DNA from: Auanema rhodensis
Lineage: Eukaryota > Nematoda > Chromadorea > Rhabditida > Rhabditidae
Direction of reading: 5' to 3'
Assembly (NCBI GenBank): GCA_964057225.1
Contig: OZ059897.1
Span: forward strand, 8,432,001 to 8,496,000
Length of the DNA: 64,000 bases
Shown here: piece after piece, positions 38,040 through 50,773 of the stretch
Layout: every line of letters starts with the position of its first letter
How positions within the stretch are numbered: position 1 is the first letter of the stretch
Made by a program: the position numbers and the translations under genes
Notes under the pieces: generated by a model
Databases searched by the model: none
Told to the model about the DNA's origin: nothing
What the model saw: the letters and a program-made list of their open reading frames with translations, nothing else

Positions 38040-38833
38040 ATGCCTTCAATTATTCGACGAGTTGTTGATCACTTGAACAAGCTTGGAAAGAAAAAGAAGA
38101 TTCATCCAACTAAATCAACTGCTGATCTACCAATTCCTCATGAAGATGATCATTTCATTCCAATTGATATGGATGAAGATGATGAACATTACTATGAAGT
38201 TGTTTCTATTGAAAATGGACGACTTGATCTCTTCAACTGCTCCAAAGTGTAAGATTTCAAATTTCATCAGTTTTCCTATTAATGTCTAAGCTTTTTCAGT
38301 GAGGAGATGGAAATTGATAGCTTCACTCATGTAATAACTCAAGAAAGTAAATGCATTGAGGTAAGATTTCTATAAATATTTGAAATAATTTTGTTAATTT
38401 CTTTCTGATTTCAGAAACAGCGCGAACTTTGTGCTCAACTCCGACTTCGATACCTTTTCGCCGAAGCTCGCTTCATGCAGAAAGAAGAAGAGCTTCGCCA
38501 CCTTGAGCAAGTTCGATTTGAAGCTGCTTTGGAAGGAAGATTCAGCCAAGACGAATCACTCGTTATGCACAATACCAACCAAACATTGCAAGAAGAAGTC
38601 AAGGTATGTTGTAATTCAGCTACACCTTTCCCTCCCTCTCTCTCTCTCTGTATCTCTCTAACTTTATACAAAACCCTTTTAAAACTTTTTCGTTCCAATT
38701 AAAAAATTATTTTTTCCAGACATTGGATGCAAAACGTCGTCAATTGCGCAATAAATTCCTCTTTGAGCATGAGAAATACATGCAATCATGCCAGACACTA
38801 GATGCTCTGAAGCAATCAGTGGAAAATCATTAA
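38040..38833 (+). CDS. Unrecognised 190-aa coiled-coil protein
   Basis: Four exons in closed phase: 38040-38248, 38300-38360, 38415-38603, 38720-38833. I do not recognise the family. Residues 1-25 are basic (RRVV, KKKKK stretch), residues 35-60 strongly acidic (MDEDDE), and residues 90-185 form a charged, heptad-like helix rich in E, R, L and Q (REL, LRLRYLF, KEEELRHLEQ). No signal peptide or membrane helix. The exons carry codon-like composition and canonical GT-AG introns of 51, 54 and 116 bp. The acceptor at 38011-38013 suggests a trans-spliced 5' end, and AATAAA at 39069-39074 a short 3' UTR. It converges with the CEP104-like gene. A nuclear or cytoplasmic scaffold role would be a guess. 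Confidence 0.8.
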
Positions 38834-39068
38834 TGAAATAAGAAAACCAACTATACAGATCTCTACGAAATCAATTAGAATCTCTTGAATATGCTCAACT
38901 GTTTTGCAAGAACTGTTTTATTTTCTTGAAACTCTTTCTTCAATCTTTAATATATTTTAAATAATTTAATTTGTTTGTATTGTCACCTTCAGACCCTTTG
39001 CATGTTTTTGCTTTTTAAATTTTATGTTCCAATGTGCATGATAGAAACAATCAAATATGAAAAACTTA

Positions 39069-39074
39069 AATAAA
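39069..39074 (+). terminator. Poly(A) signal of the 190-aa gene
   Basis: AATAAA on the plus strand 236 nt after the stop codon at 38833. Confidence 0.6.
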
Positions 39075-39163
39075 AATCTTCACAATTTACGAATTTGTTC
39101 TTTTTCTGCGAAAAAATTCAGCGGAAAACAAGTATGAATCAGTTATTTCATCTCATAGTCAGC

Positions 39164-41782
39164 TTAATTTCGGTTAGTACTGTCACTGTTGCTACTAGCT
39201 TTTGAAATTTGGTATCGAACTCGTTCGATCTGAAAGAAATTTCCATCTTCAGCCCTTTAAATTGGAAAAATTAAACCTCTTTAGCAGTTAAATATTTTTC
39301 TAATCCATATAAATCCATTGCTTCATGTAAAGTTATCTCGAACAAATTTTTCAATCTGGAAATTGGGTGAGATTAAGAAAGATGGAAAGATAAACTCGAA
39401 GGCCAGCTACTCCTACCTTTGAGCTTCTAATAAATTATTTCTTTCTAAAGCATCCATTCGATCAATTAGTAATTCTTTAAGAGGTTTCTCCTTTTTCTTA
39501 AGCTTTTCAAGAATTATGTCAATCTCGTTCGCCAAGGTGTATCTTGAAACGTAAAACTACTTAGCCAAACGCCAACAAACTTTGCATTTTTTACTTTTCT
39601 TCCCAAATAGCTTCTTCTTTTTTGATTTCAAGACATCGAGCAAGATTGTTATATTCTGCCAATCTCATGCCAAAAAAATATTTTTTTGAATTTTTTTTTG
39701 ATGTTTGACTGTCATCAGAAATAGATAATTCTGTTTCAAATGAATGTATTTCTTTTAGAATTCGATCACGAGCTCTGAAACGAATAATTAATCTTTCTGT
39801 CTTTTTTTTTTGTTTTAAATTAAAGTTACAGAAAGAGAAAGAGATCTCTCTCTCTCTCTCTCTCTGAAAGCCACTTCAACTAACACATATGCATCTACAA
39901 TTTAAAAACTTATTCAAATCCAATATGAAGCTTCAAATGTCAGTAATTTTATGTGCAAATAATAACAAAACAATAATTAATTTGAGAAATAAAAAACTTA
40001 TTTTCTTATTATACAATTCTATAACATCTTCTACAATATTCTTCACAACTTTAGCAAACAACAATAAAAATATTTGACAAAACAATATGTCAAAGTTGCT
40101 TAGTTTAACTAATAACTTCTTATTTTATAAGTTTTATAAAGCTTTTTCGATAGATATTCAGAAATATCATTGAAATAATTCTTTTTTAAGCTTCAATATA
40201 CTCTTGTAACCAATCTATGTTGAGATATATTTAGCGATGGAGCAAATGTAAACAAGATTTCAAGAGAAGATTTTACAAGTTTTTTCAGGTTGAATATCAA
40301 CTTCAACTTGATTGTACTGTTTGTAAAATCTTGTTTAAACTATACTAATGTACAAAATGAATGTGATATGAAGTATGGGATAAGCACAGCAATGGCTGGG
40401 AAGGAGATGTATACACACGTGACCAGGTTGGAAAGCAAATTCACCCGAAAGAATTTTTGTTCAAGACCAAAACGCAAAACGGGATGGTGCTGCTGCTGAT
40501 GATGGTAAGAAGGCGGATTTACCTAGGTGAAAGCTGCATCTCATCTTCACTTTTACTCTCTTCACTTGTTTGTGTATTGATAGTGGAGGATGATCCTTTT
40601 TTTCCGATAGCCGATTGCTGAAAAACATTTGTGTTAAGCTTGCGAAAAGAACCGAATTGATGTTTCAACTTACTTGAGTGAGAAGTGGCTCATCAATTAC
40701 GAAAGCGGAATCAGTTCTTCCAGATTTGCCTGAAAACACTGTTTTCAAGGACTATTTCACCGACAACTTCAAAGAATAACTTACATTCTTTAGTTTTCTT
40801 ATGTAATCGTTTTAGCATCTCTCTTGTGAATAGAATTTCCTCATCTTCACTATCATACTCGAAATGTGACACGGATGATGGTTGTTGACGAATCATTTGA
40901 TCAGATTCTAAGCGCTACAATATAGAATTTATAAAATGATTAGGAAAAAAACAACAAGAGCATTATTTGAACGTTAATGAACACCAAAAGAAGTTTTCTG
41001 GGAAGCTTTCAGTGCCGAGGAGCGCACAACATCCAGCAAATATCTTTGCGTGTTGCCACGACAACCAACAATAGAGTTCCAGCCCGCGAATGCATTAGAA
41101 ATATATGAATTTTTTTTGATATATTCGTTTAATTTTTATCTATTTCAAGCATTTTCTCAAGCCAAATAATGATAAAATATAAAATAACTAAAGATATGTG
41201 AGAGACAATAGATATATCTTATCCTATGTCTCAAAAACAACAATACTAATATTTCTATTGACAGTCTGTCTAAGAAATCAAGATGAAAAACGAAAGAATT
41301 ACAGCAAAACAGTTGAATTGAATTTTAAATAATTGGAATTTTCTTTTAGATGATTCTCAAAAGAAAATTATATGTGTCGAGTTAAAAAGATATTGTAATT
41401 GGTAGTATAATTAGTAAGGAGAAAAAGTCAGACATCATAAATATGAGGTGAAAGTAAAAAGAAAGTTAGATTGATTGACATGAGAGAGAGAAAGAGAGAG
41501 AGAAAGAGGAAGGGAGAGGGGAGGGGGGCAAAGAAAAATTATGAATTGTGAACAAGTGTTTCACGGTATATAATAAGATTCTTTTATAAAATACGCTATA
41601 TTTATATATAATATGTATGTTTTATACAGATTCCGTAGCTCTTTCTTATCTTTGTTTCATAATTGTAGTATATGTTCTACTTATTTTGCTTTACTTTAAT
41701 GCCATCAATGAAAAATACAGTTTTTAGCTTACAGCTCAAATAGAAAATGAAAGATTTTTCATATCCTCTCTCTCTCCCTCTT

Positions 41783-41829
<47 letters not shown>

Positions 41830-43717
41830 ATTATACTCAAGGTAATTTGACGGAAAACAAAACGTAAAATGGTTTCGAGGATGATTTTGGTGTAAAAGAG
41901 GATGACGATGATGTTGATGGTTATGGCGGTTGTGGTAGTTGTGAAGAAGGGCGAAAAGATGATGATTACAAAGAAAACATGAGAGGAAAAGAAACAGAAT
42001 AAATCAATGGTTAGAGAAAATACAAAGAAAAAATTTTAGTTTTTTTGCAAATAAATATTTTTCATTCACAAAATTTTGTTTTTATAAACTTCATATAATA
42101 TTATGATATGAAATATATGAAGATTCTAATATTATTTTCATTAAAGAAATGAAAAAAAACCAAAATATGATGTTCAATGTAAGAATAACTAATTTTTTTT
42201 TCTTTTACTAACTATCTGAGTGACTATCTGACAGACTAGCACTCCTACATCTAGTCCTCTACTATTACTACATACATATTCTCCTTTCATTTTCTATTTT
42301 CGCACTGTTAATCTAATCTATCCTATTCTCTAATATTTCCTTTCTTTCTATCTACCTATCGTACTAAATATATCGTATGAATAACAGGATAATATTGAAT
42401 GTGAATGATCTAATCGTGTCTCTCACTTACAATATCGTTGACAAGTTGACTATTTCGAAATGCCACTGGGCATTCTACTTCTGCGGCACTTGTTTCATCG
42501 ATTTTTTCCTTAAAAATCAGGAACAGGAAGACGTGTAACATCATTGAGATGAAAGATGAAGATAAAAATAGAAAAAAAGTGATAGAAATGAACTAAGTAC
42601 TCATAGCATATGAAGAGAAAGAATAGTCGGAGAAGGAGGACGATTCACAAACTATGAAAAACATTATGTGCTATGTTATTCCATGGACTTGTCTCAATGG
42701 ATTGTGACTTTTTATAAAAAGTGTTCCAACATTTGGAAACCAATATGCTGTGAAGCGTGAAGATATTGAAAAGAAATATCTCAAAAAGTTCAAAATTTAT
42801 AAAGTGAAATAGTAGAAATAACATCAAATATACAATGCAGGTAAATCGGACAATTTCAACTAAATTGCCAATGGGGTGAAGAGATTTGAAGCTTGGCATA
42901 GGGATGTGAATGAAAATAGAAAGCAAAACAGGCATGTTAAATACAATATTCAATATATAACAAAAGAAAAAAAGTTGTTTTATCTATTATAAAACAGTCT
43001 TTTTCACTTTTTATATGAATTTGGAGCCAAAATGAGGAAAAGGAGAAGTGAAAGTAGAAGAACGATAACGATGAACAAACTGGTATTGATGATTCAGATA
43101 TTGCCTTAAAACGGAAATTGTCGAAAACGTTTGAATATGAATCAGAAATGAGTTAAAAATAGCTGAACATACATATGCTTATTAGAATAATTCAAATTAT
43201 TTTCATATATAATATATGAATGTAATGAAAAGAAATGAAAATTTTGAACCATTTTTTCATTAGATATGAATCTGCATGGTCGTATGAAGCAGCAGGTTTT
43301 AGCTAGCTATCCAACCTAGCATTGTTTAACCACATATAGGTTGAAAGCCATTTATTTTAGAAAAGAAAAGAAATAATCTGAAATTGGATCGCAAATTGTA
43401 TTTGGTATAGTAAGAGATGGAAGAAATAGCCTTTATATACATACCATAAGTAGAAGAGGATGCAGTTGAGGGAGGGGGGGGGAGGGCAAGTTGATATGAA
43501 ATTCACAGAATCAGCAGTTAATCTGCAACAGCTGGCAGTGGACAATAGTGGAAACAACTCAAAAAAACATTATGACGTTATAAAGTTGTAACAAAAAAAA
43601 ATAATATGATTTGCAACACTTTTTGCTCATAAAGTGATTATGTTTACATCCAAAAAATATTATTAGATAACTAGATTACAAGATTTCTTTTTGAACAAAA
43701 AAGGAAAAAGAGATGAA

Positions 43718-43762
<45 letters not shown>

Positions 43763-45618
43763 GGGAGAGAGAGAGACTAGAGGGCAGAAAAAGATAGAAA
43801 GAATATTTGAAAGTACTACACCAATGCATATAAATGTTTTGAAGAAAAAAGAAGATAAGAAGTTTAAAAAAAAAAAAAGAAAAATAAATATTAATTGAAA
43901 CTTACTTGTGTGTTTGTGTTATATTTTTTTTGGAAGGGGGAATTGGAAGACCTACGATTGAGATGATGGCAAATTGAAAAGACAATTGACTTGAGAATCA
44001 TTTCCAGAAGAAACACAACAGAAAAAACATACACACAGCCGGTCATGTAAACATTCAAAATGAAAATGAAAATGACATGTAATGTCATCAGTTTGTATGC
44101 GAAAAGCAGTTAAGTTTCTTTTGCTAATTAGATGAATTTGAATGTAAGATGAAGAAGATATGTATACTATATATAGAACATAGATATGTATGTTTCATAT
44201 AATATAGTTAAGAACTGAAATGATATTTCATAACGTTTATAAGACGATAATTACAAGATTTATAAGTAGTGAAATAAAGATTTAATTATTATATTAATTT
44301 TATTATTTATTCAGCTTAGTTCATCATGAAAAAAAAAACACAGAGATCACGTTTATGAATAGACTCATATAACAGAAAAATAATGAAAAATGAGGAAATG
44401 TATGGGAATGAATGTATGGATGATGAGCCATCCGTCTCGCTTCTTTTTCTCTTTTTAAGAGCTCACATGAGAGAAGGTCTGACCTCAGATATCCAATTTT
44501 CTTTTGTGTTATAGATGTTTACCGAATTTGGATAGATGGTCAATGTTCGAATGAAAGGCCATTTCACTTGCTGTTGCCATAGATTAAACACTTTATAATC
44601 ATATAGTTAGTATAGTTAATATATTGAATAGTAGGAAGATGAGAGAAATAGGTATCGGCTTGATGAATTGAGTTAGAGAGAGAGGGAGGGAGAGAAGAGA
44701 GAATAAATTGCAATTTAAATTGTGAACGTTGAAACGTGAAGAGAAATCATTGGAATAAGGTTGTAAAAAAGGTTTTTTTTCGTTAAATTAACTTTATCTC
44801 AAGAAAATCATTATCTACATTTACGAGAGCAGTTACATGGAAATTGACCGACTAATTTGTTCATGACATTCCGAGACAATTTCTAGAAGAATTAAGAGAG
44901 AAAAGCAAAAAGATAAAGAGAGAGAGAGAAAGAGAGAGAGAGATAGAGAGAGACCTTGTTTCACAAAAACTTAAATATCTCATTTGAGAATGTAGTATAG
45001 TAATATGAAACTATGTACATGCTATTCTCAGTCTTGAAATTGGATCTTTGGCATGAATGTTAAACGAATAACGTTGACAAAATGTTTTTTATATATAAAT
45101 AGATATAACATTGGTATTCGAATATTTTAGTTCAAGCTTAATGTCACGTACCTCATATCCACGTAGAGAGCTGGCCAAGTTCAACATGCTGCTGTTGCTG
45201 CTATCAGACAATGACGAAAATGTTGTTTTATCACTAAATCCACGAATAACAATCGACAGGATACCAATTTGATGTTCCGGATTGTCAATTGAATCCACAA
45301 AGCCGTGTACAGTGAATCTGGAAATATATTGAAAAATAAAAAAAAACAAAGATGAAATAGATTTTGGAGCAAAACTGAAATCAAAAATAACACCATGAAA
45401 CACAAGTTTCTGAAAATTGTTGTTGAAATATGGAGAACTGAAGAAAGGTATGGAGAGAATGAACTGAGAGGAACATGCTTAGAACGTGTGTCCCTTACTC
45501 TAGTAAAGTCGCAAACTGAAGAAAGAACAGTTAAAAAGAGTTTTGTTGACTCTGTAAGCTCTCAACCTATCTTACGCATTTGTACCTCCCCTTACTATAT
45601 ATTTATCTCTTTGCTTTC

Positions 45619-45684
<66 letters not shown>

Positions 45685-47068
45685 TTCTTTCTCTCTCTTT
45701 TACTGTCAATTTCTAAAGAGTTTAATGTTAAATAAAATGAAAACAAACAGTTTAGCATCATATATGCCATTGATTTTCTTGTTTTTCTACTTCCAAATAG
45801 TTTCATATCTATAAATCCTCCGAATTGGAAGGACAATGTAGAAATAAAAGAGGGGAAGGAGAAATATTATGAAATGAAAAGCCAAAAATCATCATCGCAT
45901 TGAGTTTATCTTTCACAATATTTGAACAAAATGCAAGACGTCGACACAAACCGACAAAAGATATAACGTGAAGATGATGCTGAAGAGATATAAGCCTCGA
46001 AGCAAGAGAGAGAAACAAGTAAAGCTTGAAGATCGTCGACACCATTGAAAAGCGTTGAGAGTTGATGAAAGTTACAAGTCAGCTGAATGACCTTTTGAAC
46101 TCGTGAGCCTTATGGACGCCCAAGCTGTCTGATGTTGACATACTTGTGCCAGCAAATACTACATGACGATTATTGTTGAAACACAACTCTCAAACTGCTC
46201 AAATGCTTTTCACTTTTCACAATTTTTGAAAAAAGCGAGTAACAAATGGACACAAAAACCATTTCGTTCACTTCCTTTCACCTCTCATCACCTTCTCAGG
46301 TCTTTTCTCTCAATCCTATTTGAAATTGTAGTTTATAGTTTGTATTACATGTGTTCAACAAACCTTATGTATACAGCCTTATCGTCAAAATAAATACTTT
46401 TCGTCTGTTCTAATATGCCATGGTTCAAAAATGAAAATTGGTTGGCGATCTTGTAAGAAGCATTATATGACTTTCCAATTGTATTTGTGAAACGATCATC
46501 CGGAATACCAAATGCTATTGTCATTGAGCTGGCTGAAATGATATTGTGATGATGTGAGTTTCTTGACATACGTGATATGAAATGAAAGATTTTGGTTTAC
46601 TGATTCTTTCAAGTTTCAAAGTTTCAAGTTCAAGAACTTTTAGTTTCAACTTGAACAGCTTGGAATCAAAGTAAGAAACTAAGTAAGTAGATATACAAAT
46701 ATTTTACTGTATAATTCTTGTTACAAAGTTTTTAATATTGATTATCAGAAACAAAAAAAAAAGTTAAAAAGTAGTAAAACAAATAAAAAAAAATGTTATT
46801 TACGAAGATATTTTGGATGTGCTGTTACATCGATGCGTCCAATACGACATTCATTTTCCAATTTCAGAATTAGGGATTGTGGATATGAGCGGCCACTCAA
46901 AAATATATTTTTAGCTGAAACTTAGTTGATGCTGCCTTACCTCTGAGTAAACCAGCATATCTCATTTCCTTCAATTTTTGATTCTTCACGATTTTTAAAA
47001 ACATTTATTAAATTTTTATCTTTGGAAGAACATGAAATAACATCATAATATAGAGGATCTCCAGACAT
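39164..47068 (-). CDS. Short CEP104-like ciliary-tip protein
   Basis: 12 exons, 454 aa: 47068-46941, 46895-46804, 46532-46364, 45317-45152, 42508-42431, 40914-40785, 40729-40674, 40617-40523, 39774-39595, 39542-39417, 39355-39277, 39229-39164. Residues 1-185 match the N-terminal jelly-roll domain of CEP104: SLILKLENECRIGRIDVTAH, PSSMTIAFGI, KSIYFDDKAVYIRF and NPEHQIGILSIVI. Residues about 310-425 match its helical segment, with ARCLEIKKEEAIWEEKYTLA and LERNNLLEAQRLKNLF. A variable acidic linker joins them. Vertebrate CEP104 (about 925 aa) binds tubulin with a TOG domain and carries zinc fingers further C-terminal; none is found here before the stop. Introns 4 (2643 bp) and 5 (1516 bp) are very long. 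Acceptors of exons 2 (TTGAG), 5 (TTAAG) and 10 (CAAG) are unusual. Confidence 0.8.
41765..41829. repeat. CT microsatellite in intron 5 of the CEP104-like gene
   Basis: Long imperfect (CT)n tract in non-coding DNA. Confidence 0.8.
42509..45151 (-). other. Long intron 4 of the CEP104-like gene
   Basis: 2643 bp without an exon I could support. It contains purine/pyrimidine tracts, notably (GA)n at 43718-43783 and around 44661-44700 and 44917-44955. No nested gene was found on either strand. Confidence 0.6.
43718..43783. repeat. GA microsatellite
   Basis: Imperfect (GA)n tract in intron 4 of the CEP104-like gene. Confidence 0.8.
45620..45700. repeat. Long CT microsatellite
   Basis: About 80 bp of nearly pure (CT)n in intron 3 of the CEP104-like gene. 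It produces frames with serine/leucine or glutamate/arginine runs on the two strands, which are artefacts. Confidence 0.85.
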
Positions 47069-47463
47069 ATTCTATGTACGAAGTGTGTAGGTTGAAGCAC
47101 CTATGAGGCTAGAAGTCAATTATTGGAACAACTCTAAGCTGTTTCCTTTAGTAACGATGAAGTCAATATGAAATATTTAGAAATATCACTAATTCATATG
47201 AAGAAGAATAAGTAGAAGAATAATGAATAACATCAGCAGAAATTTAAATTTTTTTACGAAAACTAAAAAAAAGGCTGAACAGATACAACATGAGTTCCTA
47301 AAGCAATGTAGATAATTAGGAAGAGATTAAGAACAATATTTACAAAATTAGAAATATATATGTGTAATGAACTACGTTATTGAATTGATAAGTTCAACAT
47401 AACGCTGTAAATATATATAATATATATGTATATATGCTTCATATAATATTCATTGAGAAAATC

Positions 47464-48366
47464 TTATTTTTGAATCATATGCTCCGTAAATAGTAATGCT
47501 CGTAACATTTGTTTCATCAGCATATTTACAGCGTTTCCAACTTCATCCGTTACAGCATCAACCTATGTTAGACGTTTTCATACATTTGTCCATAAAAGAA
47601 ATAGATAAAACTTACTAGAAAAGATGAAAACTCGTCAAATATTAGCTCTGTTCGCCTTTTCTGCTCATTTCGTCCTATAGTACTTGTCTTCATAGCATTT
47701 AAATGAGCCATTGTATAATGAGCCTTAAATGATCAAACAAAAATATAAAAAAACGTGTGAGATAGATGAGATATCAAACCTTTTCGGTGATTTCTTGAAG
47801 ACGCTCATCTTGAGAAAGCTTCAGCAAAATAGCTTCTGCTTTGTAATTCTGATATGATTGTTGTACAACAGGTCTTAATGTTCCTACCAAAACATCTAAT
47901 TCGGTCATCTATAATAGTTCATTAGAGCTTTATTACTAAATTAAAAACATATTTTAAATTCTTTTTTTAACAAAAATAATTATCGTTTTTGAATTTAATG
48001 GCGTGAACATCACGTGAAACTTCAAAAGTCATTTTGATTCAAAATTATCACATGAGCGGTTGCATTCACATCGATAAATCATAATACTTCTTTATATATA
48101 TTTATTACAACGATTATGTGTTAATTATTATTTTAATTTATATAAAATATAATGTTGAATACCTTACGTAAACGACCAATACCAGGAGTTCGATAAATAG
48201 CCATGAACTGTTTAATGACGCTATGTGTAGCATTTATTAGAAATTGAGGTTTAGGTGGTGGATCAAGTGAAACTTCATTCAAATCATATTCACGAAGTTC
48301 AAATGCTTCTTCACTTAGCCGTACAAAAATGAGAAATATACACAGCTGACGTAGAGAGGATGACAT
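47464..48366 (-). CDS. Small secreted helical protein, remote SXP/RAL-2 (DUF148)-like
   Basis: Four exons in phase: 48366-48163, 47908-47780, 47723-47616, 47562-47464; 179 aa. A signal peptide covers about residues 1-21 (MSSSLRQLCIFLIFVRLSEE). The mature part is mainly helical. A segment starting QFLINATHSVIKQFMAIYRTP resembles the start of the SXP/RAL-2 domain in the two upstream neighbours (PPFL or PPFM, then A-x-x-x-x-x-x-F-x-x-I), and a second helical block RPVVQQSYQNYKAEAILL follows. An acceptor directly abuts the ATG, so the mRNA is probably trans-spliced. Exon 3 uses a TTTAAG acceptor. It sits 396 bp upstream of the CEP104-like gene on the same strand, close enough that a shared operon is possible but unproven. 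Family assignment is tentative; the gene itself is likely. Confidence 0.65.
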
Positions 48367-48739
48367 CTAAATCCGACCTAAACGATCAATAGCCTCAATG
48401 AAAAATGTGAGTAAGATATCAAATAAATAGTAAAAGTTATTGAAATGAAAGAAAAAAATACTGACTTTTGATTTGGAGATAAAGTTCAGACGATAGTAAT
48501 CAATACAATTCTATGAATATGAGATGGTTTATGGGCTTGTAAAGCTTGATTGGTATTGCTTCCGGTAGGTTGACAGGGTGTCTAGATAAAGTAAACGAAA
48601 CGTCGAACTTCTTCTGTTGACAAGTCGATCTTAGCCGAGCTATAGGCTGTTAAGGAAAGTTCCACTAAAATGATATTTAGCTTTACCTTTTGTATATATC
48701 GTTCTCTCTTCTTTACTGTCCCTTTCTCTTTCTCTCTCC

Positions 48740-48794
<55 letters not shown>

Positions 48795-49742
48795 TCTCTC
48801 TCTAACTTTCCCATCTATTCCTTCATTTTCATTCAATTCATTACGTGATCTTCCCTCTTCTTGTTCTTCATTGAATTAGTAATATTTGCTGTGTTTTAGA
48901 TAGTATAAAAGGTCTTACAACGAACAAATAGAAATACATAATAGCAATTGGTATGATTATTGTATACGATGTAGGTATTGTAATTCAAGTTATTTCTATA
49001 TAATAAGATTGCCAACATACATATTTATTTCGAAAACGATATTGGAAAACGATAATCAGAGATAAAAGGATATGAATTATTGTATGATTAATATGAAAAA
49101 AAGGAAGTTACATGAAGCATTGTAATTTGTTTTTCCTAAACTATTACATATATCTTTAAAAATATTTAGTAATGATTACCTTAATGGCAGACCAATGAAG
49201 ACATTAATATACATGAAAATGGCCATCAAAATCTAAAACATTCAGCAAAAGTTACTTAATTTCTGTAAAAGTTGTATTGAATACCTATAGATATATAGTT
49301 CTTTAAGTGGACACCACATCCCGAAGGTTGTGGTGTAAAGTTTCTATTAGTTTTCATCAGCCTTATATACTAGATACTTATTATGTTATTGTAAAGAAAG
49401 ATATGAAACTTTTTTTGGATCATATTATGAAATCAGATGATAATACAGCACGTGAATGCCCTTATTAGTGAATTTCATATGAAAACATTAAAAATAAATA
49501 AGTTCTTATGATATTATAAGTTCTTATCTTTATTCAATGGTAAAAACATGTTTAGTATTATTGATAAATTATATATAGAATTCATGATTATTCAATATAA
49601 ACTTATAAAATTCTTTATTCATTTCATAATTTTTGCAGCTTACATCCAGATATTTAAATAAATAATATTTTATCTTTCCAATAAATATGAAGATGGTCGT
49701 TCAATGAGAGCTAGAGAGAGAGATAGAGAGAGAGAATATGAT
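48367..49742. other. Intergenic region with CT tract and one exon-like segment
   Basis: No full gene supported. Holds a (CT)n tract at about 48741-48803 and, on the minus strand near 49236-49184, a splice-flanked hydrophobic segment containing MAIFMYINVFIGLPLR that I could not join to any neighbour in phase. Confidence 0.45.
48741..48803. repeat. CT microsatellite
   Basis: About 60 bp of (CT)n between two SXP/RAL-2-type genes. Confidence 0.8.
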
Positions 49743-50492
49743 TCAGAAGAAAACCTGAAAACATGTTATGAAACTCAGAATAAGAAGTAAGATCATGATA
49801 CACTTCCTGCTCCGTATCTCTTTCAATTTCTTCTCATTATATGATTATCAGAGATCATTTACAGTAGAAAACTGTACATTTCTTTGGAAATGCATCAGCT
49901 TCAAGATCTAAAACTTACTTTTTCCATAGCAATATTGAAAAGACCTATTTCTTTCTTTGTTTCGTCATCTAATGTCTGGAAATATTCTTGGGCACGCTTG
50001 CCATTATCCTGAAACACATCCGAATGTTTTCCTTAATTTAACAAATTTACCTTAGAATCTTCAATATGCAGCTTATGAAGGTTGTAAAGCGCATTTTGTG
50101 TTTCGGTTCTCATCTTAGATAGATGTTCTTCCAATTGACGCTTAGCTTCAGCATGGCGCCTGTTAAGGTCAGCGCGGAAAACTTCAAAAGCCAACTGCAT
50201 ATAAAGATTGAAATTTCAAAACCGTGAATCTAACGTGTATCACCTTAACCTCTTCAGGTTCGTTCTCGAGTAATTGCTCAACACGAGCATTTTTTGCATC
50301 TCTATTCAAAGAATCATCTTTGCTAATTGATATGAACTCCTGAATAATATGTTGGATGAACAATCTGAAGTTAAACCAAATGCCGCTTATACAAACCTCA
50401 CGAGCTTTATCTGTAGCTCTATCCATAAATGGTGGTAAATGTACAGCAACTGTGACTGAGAAGAAAGCCAAAAGAATGACAGATTTCATCAT
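49743..50492 (-). CDS. SXP/RAL-2 family (DUF148) secreted protein
   Basis: Five exons: 50492-50397, 50339-50244, 50194-50051, 50008-49919, 49754-49743; 145 aa. Signal peptide of about 16 residues (MMKSVILLAFFSVTVA). The mature chain is amphipathic helix: PPFMDRATDKAREEFISI opens the DUF148 domain, then RVEQLLENEPEEVKLAFEVF and a long E/K/R helix ending DDETKKEIGLFNIAMEK. The fold class includes nematode antigens such as Ani s 5 and SXP-1, which are secreted and of unsettled function (calcium or lipid binding has been proposed). The last exon adds only VFF before the stop; if it is wrong the C-terminus changes by a few residues. A neighbour of the same family lies 281 bp upstream on the same strand. 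Confidence 0.8.
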
Positions 50493-50773
50493 TTTCAGAA
50501 GAATAAAAACACAAAAATACTGAATTATGTTCATGAAAATTTTGAAAATCCTTATATAGGAAAAGTTTATTTGAACAGATTTCAATGAAAAATACAATTA
50601 GAATTTATAATTTCTTTAATAATACATTAATTTATGCAACAATTTTGACCAAAAATAAATAAAAGAACAAACATTGACAAATAAAAACGTTTTTCTGCTT
50701 TTTTTTTTGAGAAAAGAATAATATATGAAAGATTTATATTTTAAATAATAATTATTAATAATTTAAAATAGTT

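Noticed and set aside
45395-45836. 139- and 77-codon frames around 45.4-45.8 kb
   Set aside because: Both are generated by the long CT/GA microsatellite inside a CEP104-like intron.
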